Below are positions 55,272 to 63,999 of a stretch of DNA of 64,000 nucleotides, in pieces. The stretch lies in the NCBI RefSeq assembly GCF_000013045.1, contig NC_007677.1, forward strand, positions 992,001-1,056,000, written 5' to 3'. Under the pieces are notes generated by a model. The model did not search any database. It was not told the DNA's origin and saw only the letters and a list, made by a program, of their open reading frames with translations. The stretch is from Salinibacter ruber DSM 13855 (GTDB taxonomy: Bacteria; Bacteroidota; Rhodothermia; Rhodothermales; Salinibacteraceae). Both the position numbers and the translations under genes were made by a program. How positions within the stretch are numbered: the first letter of the stretch is position 1; every line of letters begins with the position of its first letter.

Positions 55272-56255
55272 TTAGCTCAGAATCTGCGTCAGCTTCAGCA
55301 GGTCGTAGTCGATCGACTTGCGCCGGCCGTAGACGTTGCGGAGGGGCGTGAGCTTGATCTCGTTGTTGGTCATGCCCACCATCACATCCGAATGGCCGTC
55401 CATCAAGGACTCGACGGCGGCTACGCCGAGGCGGCTCGCCAGGACCCGGTCGCTGGCCGTCGGGGCCCCGCCCCGCTGCGTGTGGCCGAGAATGGTGGAG
55501 CGGAGCTCGATGTCCGAGAAGGCCGCGTCGTCCCGCAGCGCGCGCTCGATGCCCTGGGCCCCGCCCAGCTCGTCCCCCTCGGCCACGACCACGATGGTGG
55601 AGCGCCGCTGGGCCGTCATGAGGGACAAGATGCGCTCCTTTACCATGTCCATCTCCGTGATGGTTTCGGGGATCAGGATCAGCTCCGCCCCGCCCCCGAT
55701 GCCGGAGTTGAGGGCAATAAACCCGGCGTCCCGCCCCATCACTTCCACGAGGAACAGCCGGTTGTGGGCGTCGGCCGTATCGCGGATGCGGTCGATGTTG
55801 TCGATGGCCGTATTGAGGGCCGTGTCGTACCCGATCGTTTGGTCGGTGCCGTACAGGTCGTTGTCGATGGTTCCCGGGCAGCCCACCACCCCGAGCCCGT
55901 GTTCGTCGTAGAGCTTCGAGGCCCCCCGAAACGTGCCGTCCCCCCCAATGGCCACGAGGGCGTCGATGCCGTTCTCGCGGAGGCTGTTGGCCGCCGCCCG
56001 GCGTCCCTCCTCGGTGCGAAAGGCCTCCGACCGGGCACTCTTGAGGATCGTGCCGCCCGACTGGAGGATGTTGGAGACCGAGCGCCGCTCCATCTCCACG
56101 AAGTCGGCCTCGATCATGCCCTCGTACCCCCGACGGATGCCCATCACCGCAATGTCGTTGGCGATGGCCGTGCGGACGACGGCCCGGAGGCACGCGTTCA
56201 TGCCCGGGGCGTCGCCGCCACTGGTGTACACGCCGAGGCACTCGATGTCCTGCAT
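55272..56255 (-). CDS. pfkA: ATP-dependent 6-phosphofructokinase
   Basis: 327 residues. It phosphorylates fructose 6-phosphate. Motifs: VYTSGGDAPGMNACLRAVV, GGDGTFRGASKLYDE (the GGDG form marks ATP rather than PPi use), GTIDNDLYGTDQTIGYDTA with the catalytic aspartate, EVMGRDAGFIAL and LGHTQRGGAPTASDRVLASRLG. The frame is open to 56354; ATG 56255 begins the family sequence. Together with eno and the ROK kinase it gives three glycolytic genes in the window, not clustered. Confidence 0.95.
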   Translation of the reverse strand: MQDIECLGVYTSGGDAPGMNACLRAVVRTAIANDIAVMGIRRGYEGMIEADFVEMERRSVSNILQSGGTILKSARSEAFRTEEGRRAAANSLRENGIDALVAIGGDGTFRGASKLYDEHGLGVVGCPGTIDNDLYGTDQTIGYDTALNTAIDNIDRIRDTADAHNRLFLVEVMGRDAGFIALNSGIGGGAELILIPETITEMDMVKERILSLMTAQRRSTIVVVAEGDELGGAQGIERALRDDAAFSDIELRSTILGHTQRGGAPTASDRVLASRLGVAAVESLMDGHSDVMVGMTNNEIKLTPLRNVYGRRKSIDYDLLKLTQILS

Positions 56256-56316
56256 GGTCGGTCGAGAGGGGTCGATGACGGGGAAAAGAGAAGAAGGCAG
56301 CGGCCCGGGCTGGCCC

Positions 56317-57282
56317 TCACCGGACGGGCCGAGGGCGCGCCACCACCATACCAATCTGACGATCGATCGTCCGAACGTACCGTTGAAGATCGGGCGAAAC
56401 CGTCACGCCGTCGGTGAGGGAGGCGTGCAGGAGGCCGATCGTGTTCGGTCCGCTGTCGGGGGGGACGTAGACGAGCCCGGTGTGGGCCACGTCGAGCCCG
56501 TCGATCGAAGAAACGAGCGCCACGATGTCCCCGGCCTGGAGCTGATCGTAGACGGCACGGACCGAGTCCTGCGGCACGTACCGCACCGGATCGCGCCGCT
56601 GCTGCGCACGCAGGCGCGCCTCCATCTCCTGCACGCAGGCGAAGAGGCTGTCGTCGGTGGCGAATCGGTCGTACGCCGACCGGTGGGTGCTCATGAAGTC
56701 GAGCGTGTCGCGCAGGGGACGCCCTTCCAGCTGCGCGCCCAGCCGCCGCACATGGCCCCGCGTCGCGTTGTTGGTGATCCACTCCGTGAAGTAGTGCAGC
56801 CGCCCGCAGTAGCCCACCGGCCCGCCGCCGCGGTACCGCTGCTCCGCGAGGCGTCGTGCGAAGCCCGCGTACGTCGTGTCGGATGCCTGGGCGCCGCGGG
56901 CCAGGGCGAGGGCGGTCTCGACAAACGTCACGCAGTCGAACCCATCAAAGCGAGCGACGAGCGTCTCGGTCGTGGGGGCGTTGAGCGTGCCGGTGCGGTA
57001 GGGACGCCCGCGGAAGTGACGTCCCACGGCCTGCACCACCGGCCCGATTGAGTCGGTGGCCTCCGAGTGCGACAGGGCCGTCTGCAGGGCCGCCTCGAAG
57101 CGATCGGCGGTCGTGTCCGGCGGGGAGAGCACGCTGTCCGGCAGGGCAAGGGACCCGCTGGATTGTGGAGGGGCGGCCGCCTCGGTGGAGCCGTCGGGGT
57201 TGGGCCGGCAGCCGCCCAGCAGCGCAAGGCCGATGAGCAGCCCCGGCAGTGTGACGAGCAGGCTTCGGCGATATGCGGGCAT
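56317..57282 (-). CDS. DUF1460 (N-acetylmuramoyl-L-alanine amidase-like) lipoprotein
   Basis: 321 residues. Lipoprotein signal (LLVTLPGLLIGLALLGGC). The body has the DUF1460 pattern: GRHFRGRPYRTGTLNAPTTETLVARFDGFDCVTFVETALALARG, where the cysteine of FDCVTF is the presumed nucleophile of an NlpC/P60-like fold, and GYCGRLHYFTEWI with the later histidines (LDVAHTGLVYVP). Likely a cell-wall amidase or peptidase acting in the periplasm. It follows aat on the same strand by 37 bases. The gene start is fixed by the lipoprotein signal. Confidence 0.85.
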   Translation of the reverse strand: MPAYRRSLLVTLPGLLIGLALLGGCRPNPDGSTEAAAPPQSSGSLALPDSVLSPPDTTADRFEAALQTALSHSEATDSIGPVVQAVGRHFRGRPYRTGTLNAPTTETLVARFDGFDCVTFVETALALARGAQASDTTYAGFARRLAEQRYRGGGPVGYCGRLHYFTEWITNNATRGHVRRLGAQLEGRPLRDTLDFMSTHRSAYDRFATDDSLFACVQEMEARLRAQQRRDPVRYVPQDSVRAVYDQLQAGDIVALVSSIDGLDVAHTGLVYVPPDSGPNTIGLLHASLTDGVTVSPDLQRYVRTIDRQIGMVVARPRPVR

Positions 57283-57319
57283 GGTGGGCGGGGCTGGAGT
57301 GGACACGTCGAGTCCGGTT

Positions 57320-58000
57320 TCACCCATTTGGGGGCGACTCGTTTCCGCGCAGGGTGGGGGCCGCGGCGGAGAACTCGGACACGGGGGTGTCGAGATCCGC
57401 CGCCTCGGCGTCGGCGAGGGGCCACCAGTCGGGGCTGACGTCGAGTGCCCGGATGAGCTTTTGCTCGAACGCGGGCCGGGGGACGGTCGTTACCCCGAAG
57501 CGTTCGAGGTGCTCGGTCGAGTACTGCGTGTCGAGCAGCGTAAAGCCGCCCGCCCGCAGCTGCCGCACGAGATGGACGAGCGCCACCTTCGAGGCATTGC
57601 TGACCCGATAGAACATCGATTCGCCGAAGAACGCCCCTTTGAGGCCCACCCCGTAGAGCCCGCCTGCCAGGTCCCCCTCCTGCCAGCATTCCACGCTGTG
57701 GGCGTACCCGCGCTCGTGCAGTTCAGTGTAGACCCGAATGATGCGCGGGGTGATCCAGGTGCGGGCCCGGTCCGCACAGGCCTCGATGACGGACGCGAAG
57801 GCGCGATCGGCGGTCACCGAAAACTCCCGCCGCCGCACCCGCCGACGGAGGTTGTGGGGGATGTGGAACGCATCGAGCGGAAGATATGCCCGCGGGTCCG
57901 GCGCGTGCCACCGCACGATGCCGGTGTCGTCGTCCCCCATCGGAAAGACGCCGTTGGCGTAGGCGCGGATCAGGAGATCGGGCGTGAGGTCATCGGGCAT
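57320..58000 (-). CDS. aat: Leucyl/phenylalanyl-tRNA-protein transferase
   Basis: 226 residues. It adds Leu or Phe to N-terminal Arg/Lys of proteins, marking them for ClpAP (N-end rule). Family blocks: LLIRAYANGVFPMGDDDTGIVRWHAPDPRAYLPLD, FSVTADRAFASVIEACAD, TWITPRIIRVYTELHERGYAHSVECWQEGDLAGGLYGVGLKGAFFGESMFYRVSNASKVAL and FTLLDTQYSTEHLERFG. Somewhat tighter than the E. coli enzyme. Start ATG 58000; the frame runs to 58057. Confidence 0.95.
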   Translation of the reverse strand: MPDDLTPDLLIRAYANGVFPMGDDDTGIVRWHAPDPRAYLPLDAFHIPHNLRRRVRRREFSVTADRAFASVIEACADRARTWITPRIIRVYTELHERGYAHSVECWQEGDLAGGLYGVGLKGAFFGESMFYRVSNASKVALVHLVRQLRAGGFTLLDTQYSTEHLERFGVTTVPRPAFEQKLIRALDVSPDWWPLADAEAADLDTPVSEFSAAAPTLRGNESPPNG

Positions 58001-58136
58001 AGACGGCAGAAGAAGGATGGGGGCGAGCGGAGAAAGCCGACGCGTTCGGGTGCTCATTTTGGAGTAAAACTATGCCTACGGGTGTGAGTTTGTGTCGGGT
58101 GATCGCGTCGTTTTGCCCCAAACAGATGCTTCCCTC

Positions 58137-58652
58137 ATGGACGCTTCGGATGGCCAGGTCTACCGCGCGCTCGTCGACGATCGGGCGTTCGATATTGCGA
58201 TTCAGGACGACCAACTCGTCGTGGACGGCGAGGCGAAAGACTACACCTTCGAAGTGCTACGGGAGGGCTACGTGTCGATGATCGTGGACGGTGCGAGCGT
58301 GCCCGTGTCGGTGGAACCGACGGGGAAGGACACGCTGCGCGTGACCATCGACGGGCGGCGCACGGAGGTCCAGGTGAAGGATGAACGCGACCTGCTCGTG
58401 GAAGAATTTGGGCTTGGGGAGGAGGCCGTAGCGGGGGGCGAGGTGCGGGCGCCCATGCCGGGCCTCGTGCTCGACCTGCTCGTGGAGGTGGGCGACGAGG
58501 TGGCGGTCGACGAGGGCCTTCTGGTGCTGGAGGCGATGAAGATGGAGAACGAACTGAAGGCCCCGTCCGGCGGCGTCGTACAGGCCATCTACGCCGCGAG
58601 CGGCGACGCGGTGGACAAAGACGCGCTGCTAATTAAGATTGAGGCCGCGTGA
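58137..58652 (+). CDS. Biotin carboxyl carrier protein
   Basis: 171 residues from ATG 58137 (GTG 58092 is also possible). A beta-rich N-part (DIAIQDDQLVVDGEAKDYTFEVLREGYVSMIVDG) precedes a C-terminal biotinyl domain: VRAPMPGLVLDLLVEVGDEVAVDEGLLVLEAMKMENEL, with the biotin lysine in EAMKMEN and SGDAVDKDALLIKI at the end. This size fits a carrier subunit of an acyl-CoA (propionyl-/methylcrotonyl-type) or pyruvate carboxylase system; no carboxylase gene is adjacent. Its stop TGA overlaps a GTG of the next frame. Confidence 0.88.
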   Translation: MDASDGQVYRALVDDRAFDIAIQDDQLVVDGEAKDYTFEVLREGYVSMIVDGASVPVSVEPTGKDTLRVTIDGRRTEVQVKDERDLLVEEFGLGEEAVAGGEVRAPMPGLVLDLLVEVGDEVAVDEGLLVLEAMKMENELKAPSGGVVQAIYAASGDAVDKDALLIKIEAA

Positions 58653-58678
58653 CCCCCACCGAAGACCGTCGTCGATCC

Positions 58679-59683
58679 ATGGCTTCTTCCCATTCTGTTC
58701 TCGTCACCGGCGCCACCGGCTTCGTCGGCTCCGTCCTCACCCGCCAGCTCGTCGATGCCGGGACCGACGTGCGCATCTTCCGGCGCGACACCTCGTCCCT
58801 CGACCTCTTGGGCACGTACGCCGAGCGGGTCGACCACGCGGTGGGCGACCTCCGGCGGGCCCGAAGCCTGTACGAAGCAATGCAGGGGGTCGACCGGGTC
58901 TACCACGTGGCGGCCAAGGTGAGTTTTGCGCGGGGCGACCGGGCGGCCGTCCGGCGCGTCAACGCGGACGGCACGGCCCACGTCGTCAACGCCGCCCTGA
59001 AGGCCGGGGTCGACCGGCTCGTGCACACCTCCAGCATCGCGGCCCTGGGCCGCCCGCCGGAGCCGGACGGGGCGATTGACGAGACGACCGAGTGGCAGGG
59101 CCTGCCCCACCGCTCCGCCTACGCCCGGTCCAAGCGCCGGGCCGAGTTGGAGGTGCACCGCGGCATCGCCGAAGGGCTCGACGCGACCCTCGTCAACCCT
59201 TCGCTCGTCTTCGGGGTGGGCGGGCCCGAGACCAACACGCGCCGCATCGTCGACGCGGTGCGCAGCGGCTGGCTGCTCGCCGTGCCGCCGGGCGGGACCA
59301 ACGTGGTGGACGTGCGTGACGTGGCGGCGGGCCTGCGGGCGGCGATGCAGAAGGGCGAGACGGGCCGTCGCTACTTCCTAGGGGGAGAGAACCTGTCGTG
59401 GAGGACGCTCGCCACGACGCTCGCGGACGAATTTGGGGTGGCGCCGCCCCGCTACACGATTCCGCCGTCGCTTCTACGAGTCGGGGGCATGCTGGCCGAG
59501 GGCGTCGCCGCCCTCACCCGCACGCAGCCGGTCCTCGCACGCACCACGGCCCGAACCGCCGCCCGCACCTACCGCTACGACAACAGCCGTGCCCGCGCCG
59601 AGCTTGGGTGCACGTTTCGGCCCTTTGCGGAGACGGCCCGACGCGTCGCTGCCGTGCTGTCCGGGGACGCCCCGACGCCGTAG
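58679..59683 (+). CDS. NAD(P)-dependent epimerase/reductase (extended SDR, dihydroflavonol-reductase-like)
   Basis: 334 residues. Nucleotide-binding VLVTGATGFVGSVLTRQLVDAG, acidic turn VDHAVGDLRRARSLYEAMQGVDRVYHVAAKV, active site SAYARSKRRAE (YxxxK) and the serine in HTSSIAALG. These are the extended SDR features seen in UDP-sugar epimerases and dihydroflavonol-4-reductase-like enzymes. Substrate unknown. GTG 58649 overlapping the stop of the carrier-protein gene would give translational coupling; ATG 58679 gives the usual start. Confidence 0.88.
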   Translation: MASSHSVLVTGATGFVGSVLTRQLVDAGTDVRIFRRDTSSLDLLGTYAERVDHAVGDLRRARSLYEAMQGVDRVYHVAAKVSFARGDRAAVRRVNADGTAHVVNAALKAGVDRLVHTSSIAALGRPPEPDGAIDETTEWQGLPHRSAYARSKRRAELEVHRGIAEGLDATLVNPSLVFGVGGPETNTRRIVDAVRSGWLLAVPPGGTNVVDVRDVAAGLRAAMQKGETGRRYFLGGENLSWRTLATTLADEFGVAPPRYTIPPSLLRVGGMLAEGVAALTRTQPVLARTTARTAARTYRYDNSRARAELGCTFRPFAETARRVAAVLSGDAPTP

Positions 59684-59753
59684 CCGAATGCGCTCGGGGA
59701 CATCGCGCGTGGGGACACCGACGCGTCTCTTCCCCTCGTGCCCGGGGCCCTCG

Positions 59754-59984
59754 TCAACCTCCGAGTTCGGAGACGGCCCGTGCGATCGTGTACGGGACGA
59801 GCGCGATGACCAGGCCCAGCACCGCCACGGCAATCTGTTGCTGTCCGCCCCGCACGGCGTAGAAGTGGGTCGTGACGAAGATTCCGGCCCCCACCGAGCA
59901 AAGGATCGAGAGCGTCCAACAGAGGGTGCGGACCGCCCATCCTGCCCACGACAGAATCGACGATGAGGAGTCGCTGGAAGACAT
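59754..59984 (-). CDS. Small hypothetical membrane protein (two helices)
   Basis: 76 residues. A serine-rich start (SSSDSSSSILSW) leads into two hydrophobic segments (TLCWTLSILCSVGAGIFVTTHFY and IAVAVLGLVIALVPYTIARAV). The first is a clear membrane helix, the second likely one. No family recognised. The frame is open upstream to 60074, but the extra part is Arg/Pro-rich and non-conserved in appearance. The short intergenic distance from the next minus-strand gene (60108-60359) could make them a pair. Confidence 0.55.
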   Translation of the reverse strand: MSSSDSSSSILSWAGWAVRTLCWTLSILCSVGAGIFVTTHFYAVRGGQQQIAVAVLGLVIALVPYTIARAVSELGG

Positions 59985-60107
59985 GGCGGGGGACGTAGTC
60001 GGTGGAAAAGGGAGGACGAACGGAACGGGCAGCCCAGGCACCGACCGGACGCGGCGTGCCGCCGATCGTGGCATGAAGGCGGGTGTGCCGAGGCGTTCCG
60101 GACAGGG

Positions 60108-60359
60108 TCACGTCCCGTCCGGGGTACGGTTGGGCCGGGACGCATCGGCGAAGACGCGACGCCCGGCCAGTGCCGTGCCGGCGACCATGGTCAGTCCCCC
60201 GCCAACGTACGCCATCGCAATTCCACCGGTCGCGTCCCCCAATCGAATTGGGAGGTCTGCGGGCATTGCGTCAATCACGAGACCGCCCGCGGCCACCGCG
60301 GCGCCGACCACGAGGGCAAAGCGAGAGAGTCGTTCTACGTACACGGAGGGAGACGTCAC
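60108..60359 (-). CDS. Small hypothetical membrane protein (two helices)
   Basis: 83 residues with two hydrophobic segments (FALVVGAAVAAGGLVIDAMPA and GGIAMAYVGGGLTMVAGTALAG) and a basic C-terminus. No family recognised. It is plausible by hydrophobicity and by location in tandem with the gene at 59754, but not strongly supported. Confidence 0.45.
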   Translation of the reverse strand: MTSPSVYVERLSRFALVVGAAVAAGGLVIDAMPADLPIRLGDATGGIAMAYVGGGLTMVAGTALAGRRVFADASRPNRTPDGT

Positions 60360-60932
60360 GGGGGCGCTAACGAGAGCCGGAAGTGCGTGGGGACGAGAAG
60401 AGTCTTCACGGTCGGGACCTGTGGTGCTTCATGTCTCTCCCACGTCCGCTGGAAAAATACGTTCGAGGCCTCAGCGCCCAGAACCTGAAAGTCAAGCTAC
60501 GTCCCCGCCTTCGGCAGTCGTCGATTGGGTGTTCGGACGCGCAGGGGGCGTCACAGGAACGGCCCGGATGTTACGGTTCTCCGATTCTTGCGCTTTGCCC
60601 CGTCGACCACGAAAGGACTTTCCACGAGACATGTTGATACGGTCCCAACAAGATAGAGCAGTTCCATCGCGCCGTCCTCGGCGTTTGAGTCCAGCGTCCG
60701 GAGAAGCGACCGGACGATGGGCCCCACGCAGAATCGGAAGGAAGCCCGGCTGTTGAACCCCAATGCCGACGACGGCATCGGGCCCGTGTCCTCTTGCTCA
60801 GGTGCGTTCGCCATGCGTGTCGCCGTTCCGTTTTGCCTGTCTCTACTCATGTTCGCCGCCTCGTGGATGGGGGACGGAGAAGAACGCCGACGGGCCCTCC
60901 CCAGCGCTCTGCTTCATTCGAGTCCTCTGACC
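60360..60932. other. Region with no convincing gene
   Basis: 573 bp before the DUF4864-like gene. Frames on both strands (including a minus one at 60551-60850) lack recognisable sequence. The gene start at 60813 would shorten it. Base composition is less extreme than in the flanks, which hints at decayed or noncoding sequence. Confidence 0.4.
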
Positions 60933-61358
60933 ATGACCACTGCTGCCGACTCCCTTCCCGAGCCGTCCCCCGACCTGTCCCCGATGGAGGTGATTCGCCT
61001 GCAGGTGGAGGCGCTCGGCAGCAACGACACGCCGTACGAGGATGCCGGCATCGAGGCGGCCTTCAACTTTGCCTCCCCCGCCAACAAACGCGCCACCGGC
61101 CCGCTCCGTCGATTTCGACGGCTGTTCGAGACGCCCGCCTACGGGCCCATGATTGACCACGAGAACGCGACCTACAGCACACCCCAGGTCGAGGGGGCCG
61201 TGGCCCGGATGGGCGTGATCCTCACCACCGCGCAGGGCGACCGCGTGGGGTACCTGTTCCGCCTTTCGAAACAGGACGGCGGGGCGCACACGGACTGCTG
61301 GATGACCGACGCCGTTCAGCGTGTGCCGGTCGATCAGGTCGACACCCAGGAAATCTAA
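60933..61358 (+). CDS. DUF4864-like protein
   Basis: 141 residues from ATG 60933. The core [50 protein letters not shown] is the DUF4864 pattern (SnoaL-like cone fold), followed by [38 protein letters not shown] and [11 protein letters not shown]. Function unknown; related proteins occur in cyanobacteria and plants. An ATG at 60813 would add a hydrophobic segment ([18 protein letters not shown]) that could be a signal peptide; I prefer the shorter form because the added linker has no homology in appearance. Confidence 0.7.
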
Positions 61359-61417
61359 CCCGTCCCGAGGCCGTCCCCGACTGCCGCCATTGTTGACGAA
61401 GAGACGAGTCTAGACGC

Positions 61418-62071
61418 ATGCCCGACGCTGTGCTTACCGACGAAGAGCGCGCCCAACAAGACGATCGGCCCGACCGGGCGTTTTACCGGGAGCCGCGCCT
61501 CGTGCAGCACGTCGACGAGCAGTTCCGGGAGCGCCTGACCGACCTCTACCGTCGGCAGCTCGGGACGGGCGATGACGTCCTCGACCTGATGAGCAGCTGG
61601 GTGTCCCACCTGCCCGACGACCTGGACCTGGGGCGCGTGGCCGGGCACGGTATGAACGAGGAGGAGCTGGCGGCCAACGAGCGCCTGACCAAGTGCTTCG
61701 TTCAGGACCTGAACGAGACGCAGGGCCTTCCGCTGGAAACGGGGGCCTTCGACGCGGCCCTCTGTGCGGTATCGGTACAGTATCTGCGCCACCCCGAGCA
61801 GGTCTTCGCCGAAGTGGCCCGCGTCCTGCGGCCGGGCGGAATTTTCGTCGTGAGCTTCTCGAACCGAATGTTTGCCCAGAAGGCCATCCGCGCCTGGCGG
61901 ACGGCCTCCGGGCCCGGACGCCTGCAACTCGTGAAGCAGTATTTTGAGGCCGTCGAGGCCTTTCGGGACCCCACGACGATCACCGAGAATCCCTTCGTGC
62001 CGCCCACGCGCCGGTTCCTGGGAGGGGCGCCGGACCCCTTTTACGCCGCTCACGCCCGAACACAAGACTGA
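61418..62071 (+). CDS. SAM-dependent methyltransferase with an atypical motif I
   Basis: 217 residues. Class I layout: VLDLMSSWVSHLPDDLDL (motif I position), VAGHGMNEEELAANERL (acidic/hydroxyl strand-2 region), FDAALCAVSVQYLRHPEQVFAEVARVLRPGGIFVVSFSNRMF. Motif I reads DLMSSWVSH rather than DxGxGxG, as in a family seen in cyanobacteria and plants. A C-terminal extension (VKQYFEAVEAFRDPTTI) follows. Substrate unknown. It starts 59 bases after the DUF4864-like gene; those genes may form an operon. Confidence 0.82.
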   Translation: MPDAVLTDEERAQQDDRPDRAFYREPRLVQHVDEQFRERLTDLYRRQLGTGDDVLDLMSSWVSHLPDDLDLGRVAGHGMNEEELAANERLTKCFVQDLNETQGLPLETGAFDAALCAVSVQYLRHPEQVFAEVARVLRPGGIFVVSFSNRMFAQKAIRAWRTASGPGRLQLVKQYFEAVEAFRDPTTITENPFVPPTRRFLGGAPDPFYAAHARTQD

Positions 62072-62199
62072 GGTGCCGGTGCTCAGGCGCGTGCGCCGGA
62101 AGGGGCCGGGAAGCGGTCACGGTAGGGGCAGGCCGTCTCCGCCCCAGCCCTTCGAGGGGCCTCGGCCCAGGGGGGCGGCGTTCCGGTCGGTCGGCGGCT

Positions 62200-63999
62200 C
62201 TACAGCGTCGCCTCCTCCGACGGATGCCCGTCCCCGCTGTACTCCTGTGGCACCTCCTCCGGCGCGGAGTGGCCTGCGGAGGCCGACTGGCCTGACGGGG
62301 CGGGCTGGCCTGTTGAAGGCGACGAGCCTGCCCCCGCCTCGATCCGGAACTGCTGAACCGTCTCCTCCAGCTCGGTGCTGAGCCGCTCCAGCCGGTCGGC
62401 GGTGTCGGACACCTCCGTCACCCCGGCCGCCGACTCCTGGGCCGCCGTCGAGATCGACTGGACGCTCCGGGCAATCTCCTCGCTGGTGGTGGACTGCTCT
62501 TCGGAGGCCGCCGCAATCTCGTCGGTCATCTGCTCGACCCGGCTGATCGAGCCGACAATCTCGTCCAGCACGGCGCTGGCCTCGCGGGAGAGCTCGATCC
62601 CCTCCTCCGCGTTGGCGCTGCTTTGGCGGGCCGCCTCCACCGCCTCCTGGATTTCGGTCTGGACCTCGCCGATGATCTCGGCAATCTCGGTGGTGGCCTG
62701 GTCGGTCTCCTCCGCCAGCTGGCGCACCTCCTCGGCCACGACCCCGAAGCCCTGGCCGGTGTCGCCCGATCCGGACTCGCTGCCGGCCCGGGAGGCCTCG
62801 ATCGCCGCGTTGAGGGCCAGCAGGTTGGTCTGGCCGGCGATGTCGTCGATCGTCTCGACGACCTGGCTGATCTCCTCGCTGGAGGCCTGGAGGCGCTCGA
62901 TGGTCTCGGCGGTGCCCTGGACCTCCGCGGCGATCTCCTCCATCTTGCCGGTCGCCTCGGCGACGACCTGTTGGCCCTCCTGGGCCTGCTGGCTGCCGTC
63001 CCCGGCGGCCTCGGCGACCTGCTGGACGCTGCGGGCGTTTTCCCCGATCGTCTGGTTGAGCTCTTCGACGGCGGCGGCCACCTCCTCGGCCTGGGCGGAC
63101 TGCTCCTCCGCAGACGCGGCCATCTGCTCGGAGGAGGCACTGATCTGCTCGGTCGCCGAGGCGGTCGAGCCGGCCGCCTCCCGGACCCGCCCGACGATGG
63201 AGCGGAGGCCGGCGACCGCCTCGTTGAAGCCCTCAAACAAGCGACCGATCGCGCCCTCCCGGCCGGTGGGGAGGCGAACGGTCAGGTCCCCGTCGGCAAA
63301 GCGGCCGATCGCCTCCAGCATCGTGTCGACGCTCTCCTGGAGGCGCTCCTTCTGCTGCTCGGACTCCCGGACGGCCTCCTCCACGCGGCGCTCGACGGAG
63401 GCCTTCTCGTCTTCGAGTGCCTCCATGGCCTCGGCGATCTGGCGCTGCTGCTGGTTGAACGCCTCGGCGACCGCGGTAATCTCGCGGGCCCCCTCGACCG
63501 AGACGGTCACGTTCTCCTCCTCGCTGTCGGTCAGCTGGCGGGCGAAGGACCGGAGCGGGTTGGTGACCCGGCTGCGCAGGACGTAGAGGATCGCCGCGAT
63601 CCCCGCCGCCAGGAGGATGAAGATGCCGACCATGGCCCACCGGACGGTTGCCGACCAGCTTTGGTTCGACGCGACCCTCTGCGCGGCCTGCTCCTCGATG
63701 GTTCGTCGAAACTGCTGCGTCGGTTTCATAATCGTCTCCTTCGCCGCCGCGTATTCTTCGCCAAACATCAGCTGCTGGGCCTTGTCGCGCTTCTCCTCGG
63801 CGGTAAGGGCCTGATCTGCCGCGGTCAGAGTGGCCTCCGCGACCGCACTGGGCATCTCCGATTCCGGTACGCCTTTGGCCTCCAGGACGAGGCGCATCGC
63901 CTGCATCTCGGTTTTCACGAGTGCATCGGACGCTTTCTTTGCCTCTTTTAGGAACTGAAGCGCCTCGTCCGATGCTCCCTTCAACTCCAACTCGTTGAC
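62200..63999 (-). CDS. Methyl-accepting chemotaxis protein, 5' end outside the window
   Basis: 600 residues visible; the frame is open to the window edge. A periplasmic part (about the first 115 residues) is followed by a membrane helix (AMVGIFILLAAGIAAILYVL), HAMP (RVTNPLRSFARQLTDSEEENV), a second HAMP-like segment (GRFADGDLTVRLP) and the signalling domain with hairpin tip AGQTNLLALNAAIEASRAGSES...GFGVVAEEVRQLAEET. The tip carries a Gly/Ser insertion. The last 55 residues (PSTGQPAPSGQSASAGH) are a low-complexity tail, without a clear CheR-binding pentapeptide. It senses ligands and drives CheA. Confidence 0.92.
   Translation of the reverse strand, partial: VNELELKGASDEALQFLKEAKKASDALVKTEMQAMRLVLEAKGVPESEMPSAVAEATLTAADQALTAEEKRDKAQQLMFGEEYAAAKETIMKPTQQFRRTIEEQAAQRVASNQSWSATVRWAMVGIFILLAAGIAAILYVLRSRVTNPLRSFARQLTDSEEENVTVSVEGAREITAVAEAFNQQQRQIAEAMEALEDEKASVERRVEEAVRESEQQKERLQESVDTMLEAIGRFADGDLTVRLPTGREGAIGRLFEGFNEAVAGLRSIVGRVREAAGSTASATEQISASSEQMAASAEEQSAQAEEVAAAVEELNQTIGENARSVQQVAEAAGDGSQQAQEGQQVVAEATGKMEEIAAEVQGTAETIERLQASSEEISQVVETIDDIAGQTNLLALNAAIEASRAGSESGSGDTGQGFGVVAEEVRQLAEETDQATTEIAEIIGEVQTEIQEAVEAARQSSANAEEGIELSREASAVLDEIVGSISRVEQMTDEIAAASEEQSTTSEEIARSVQSISTAAQESAAGVTEVSDTADRLERLSTELEETVQQFRIEAGAGSSPSTGQPAPSGQSASAGHSAPEEVPQEYSGDGHPSEEATL

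Noticed and set aside
60551-60850. 99-residue minus-strand frame in the 60.4-60.9 kb gap
   Set aside because: No homology-like pattern and it overlaps the possible start of the DUF4864-like gene; not strong enough to list.
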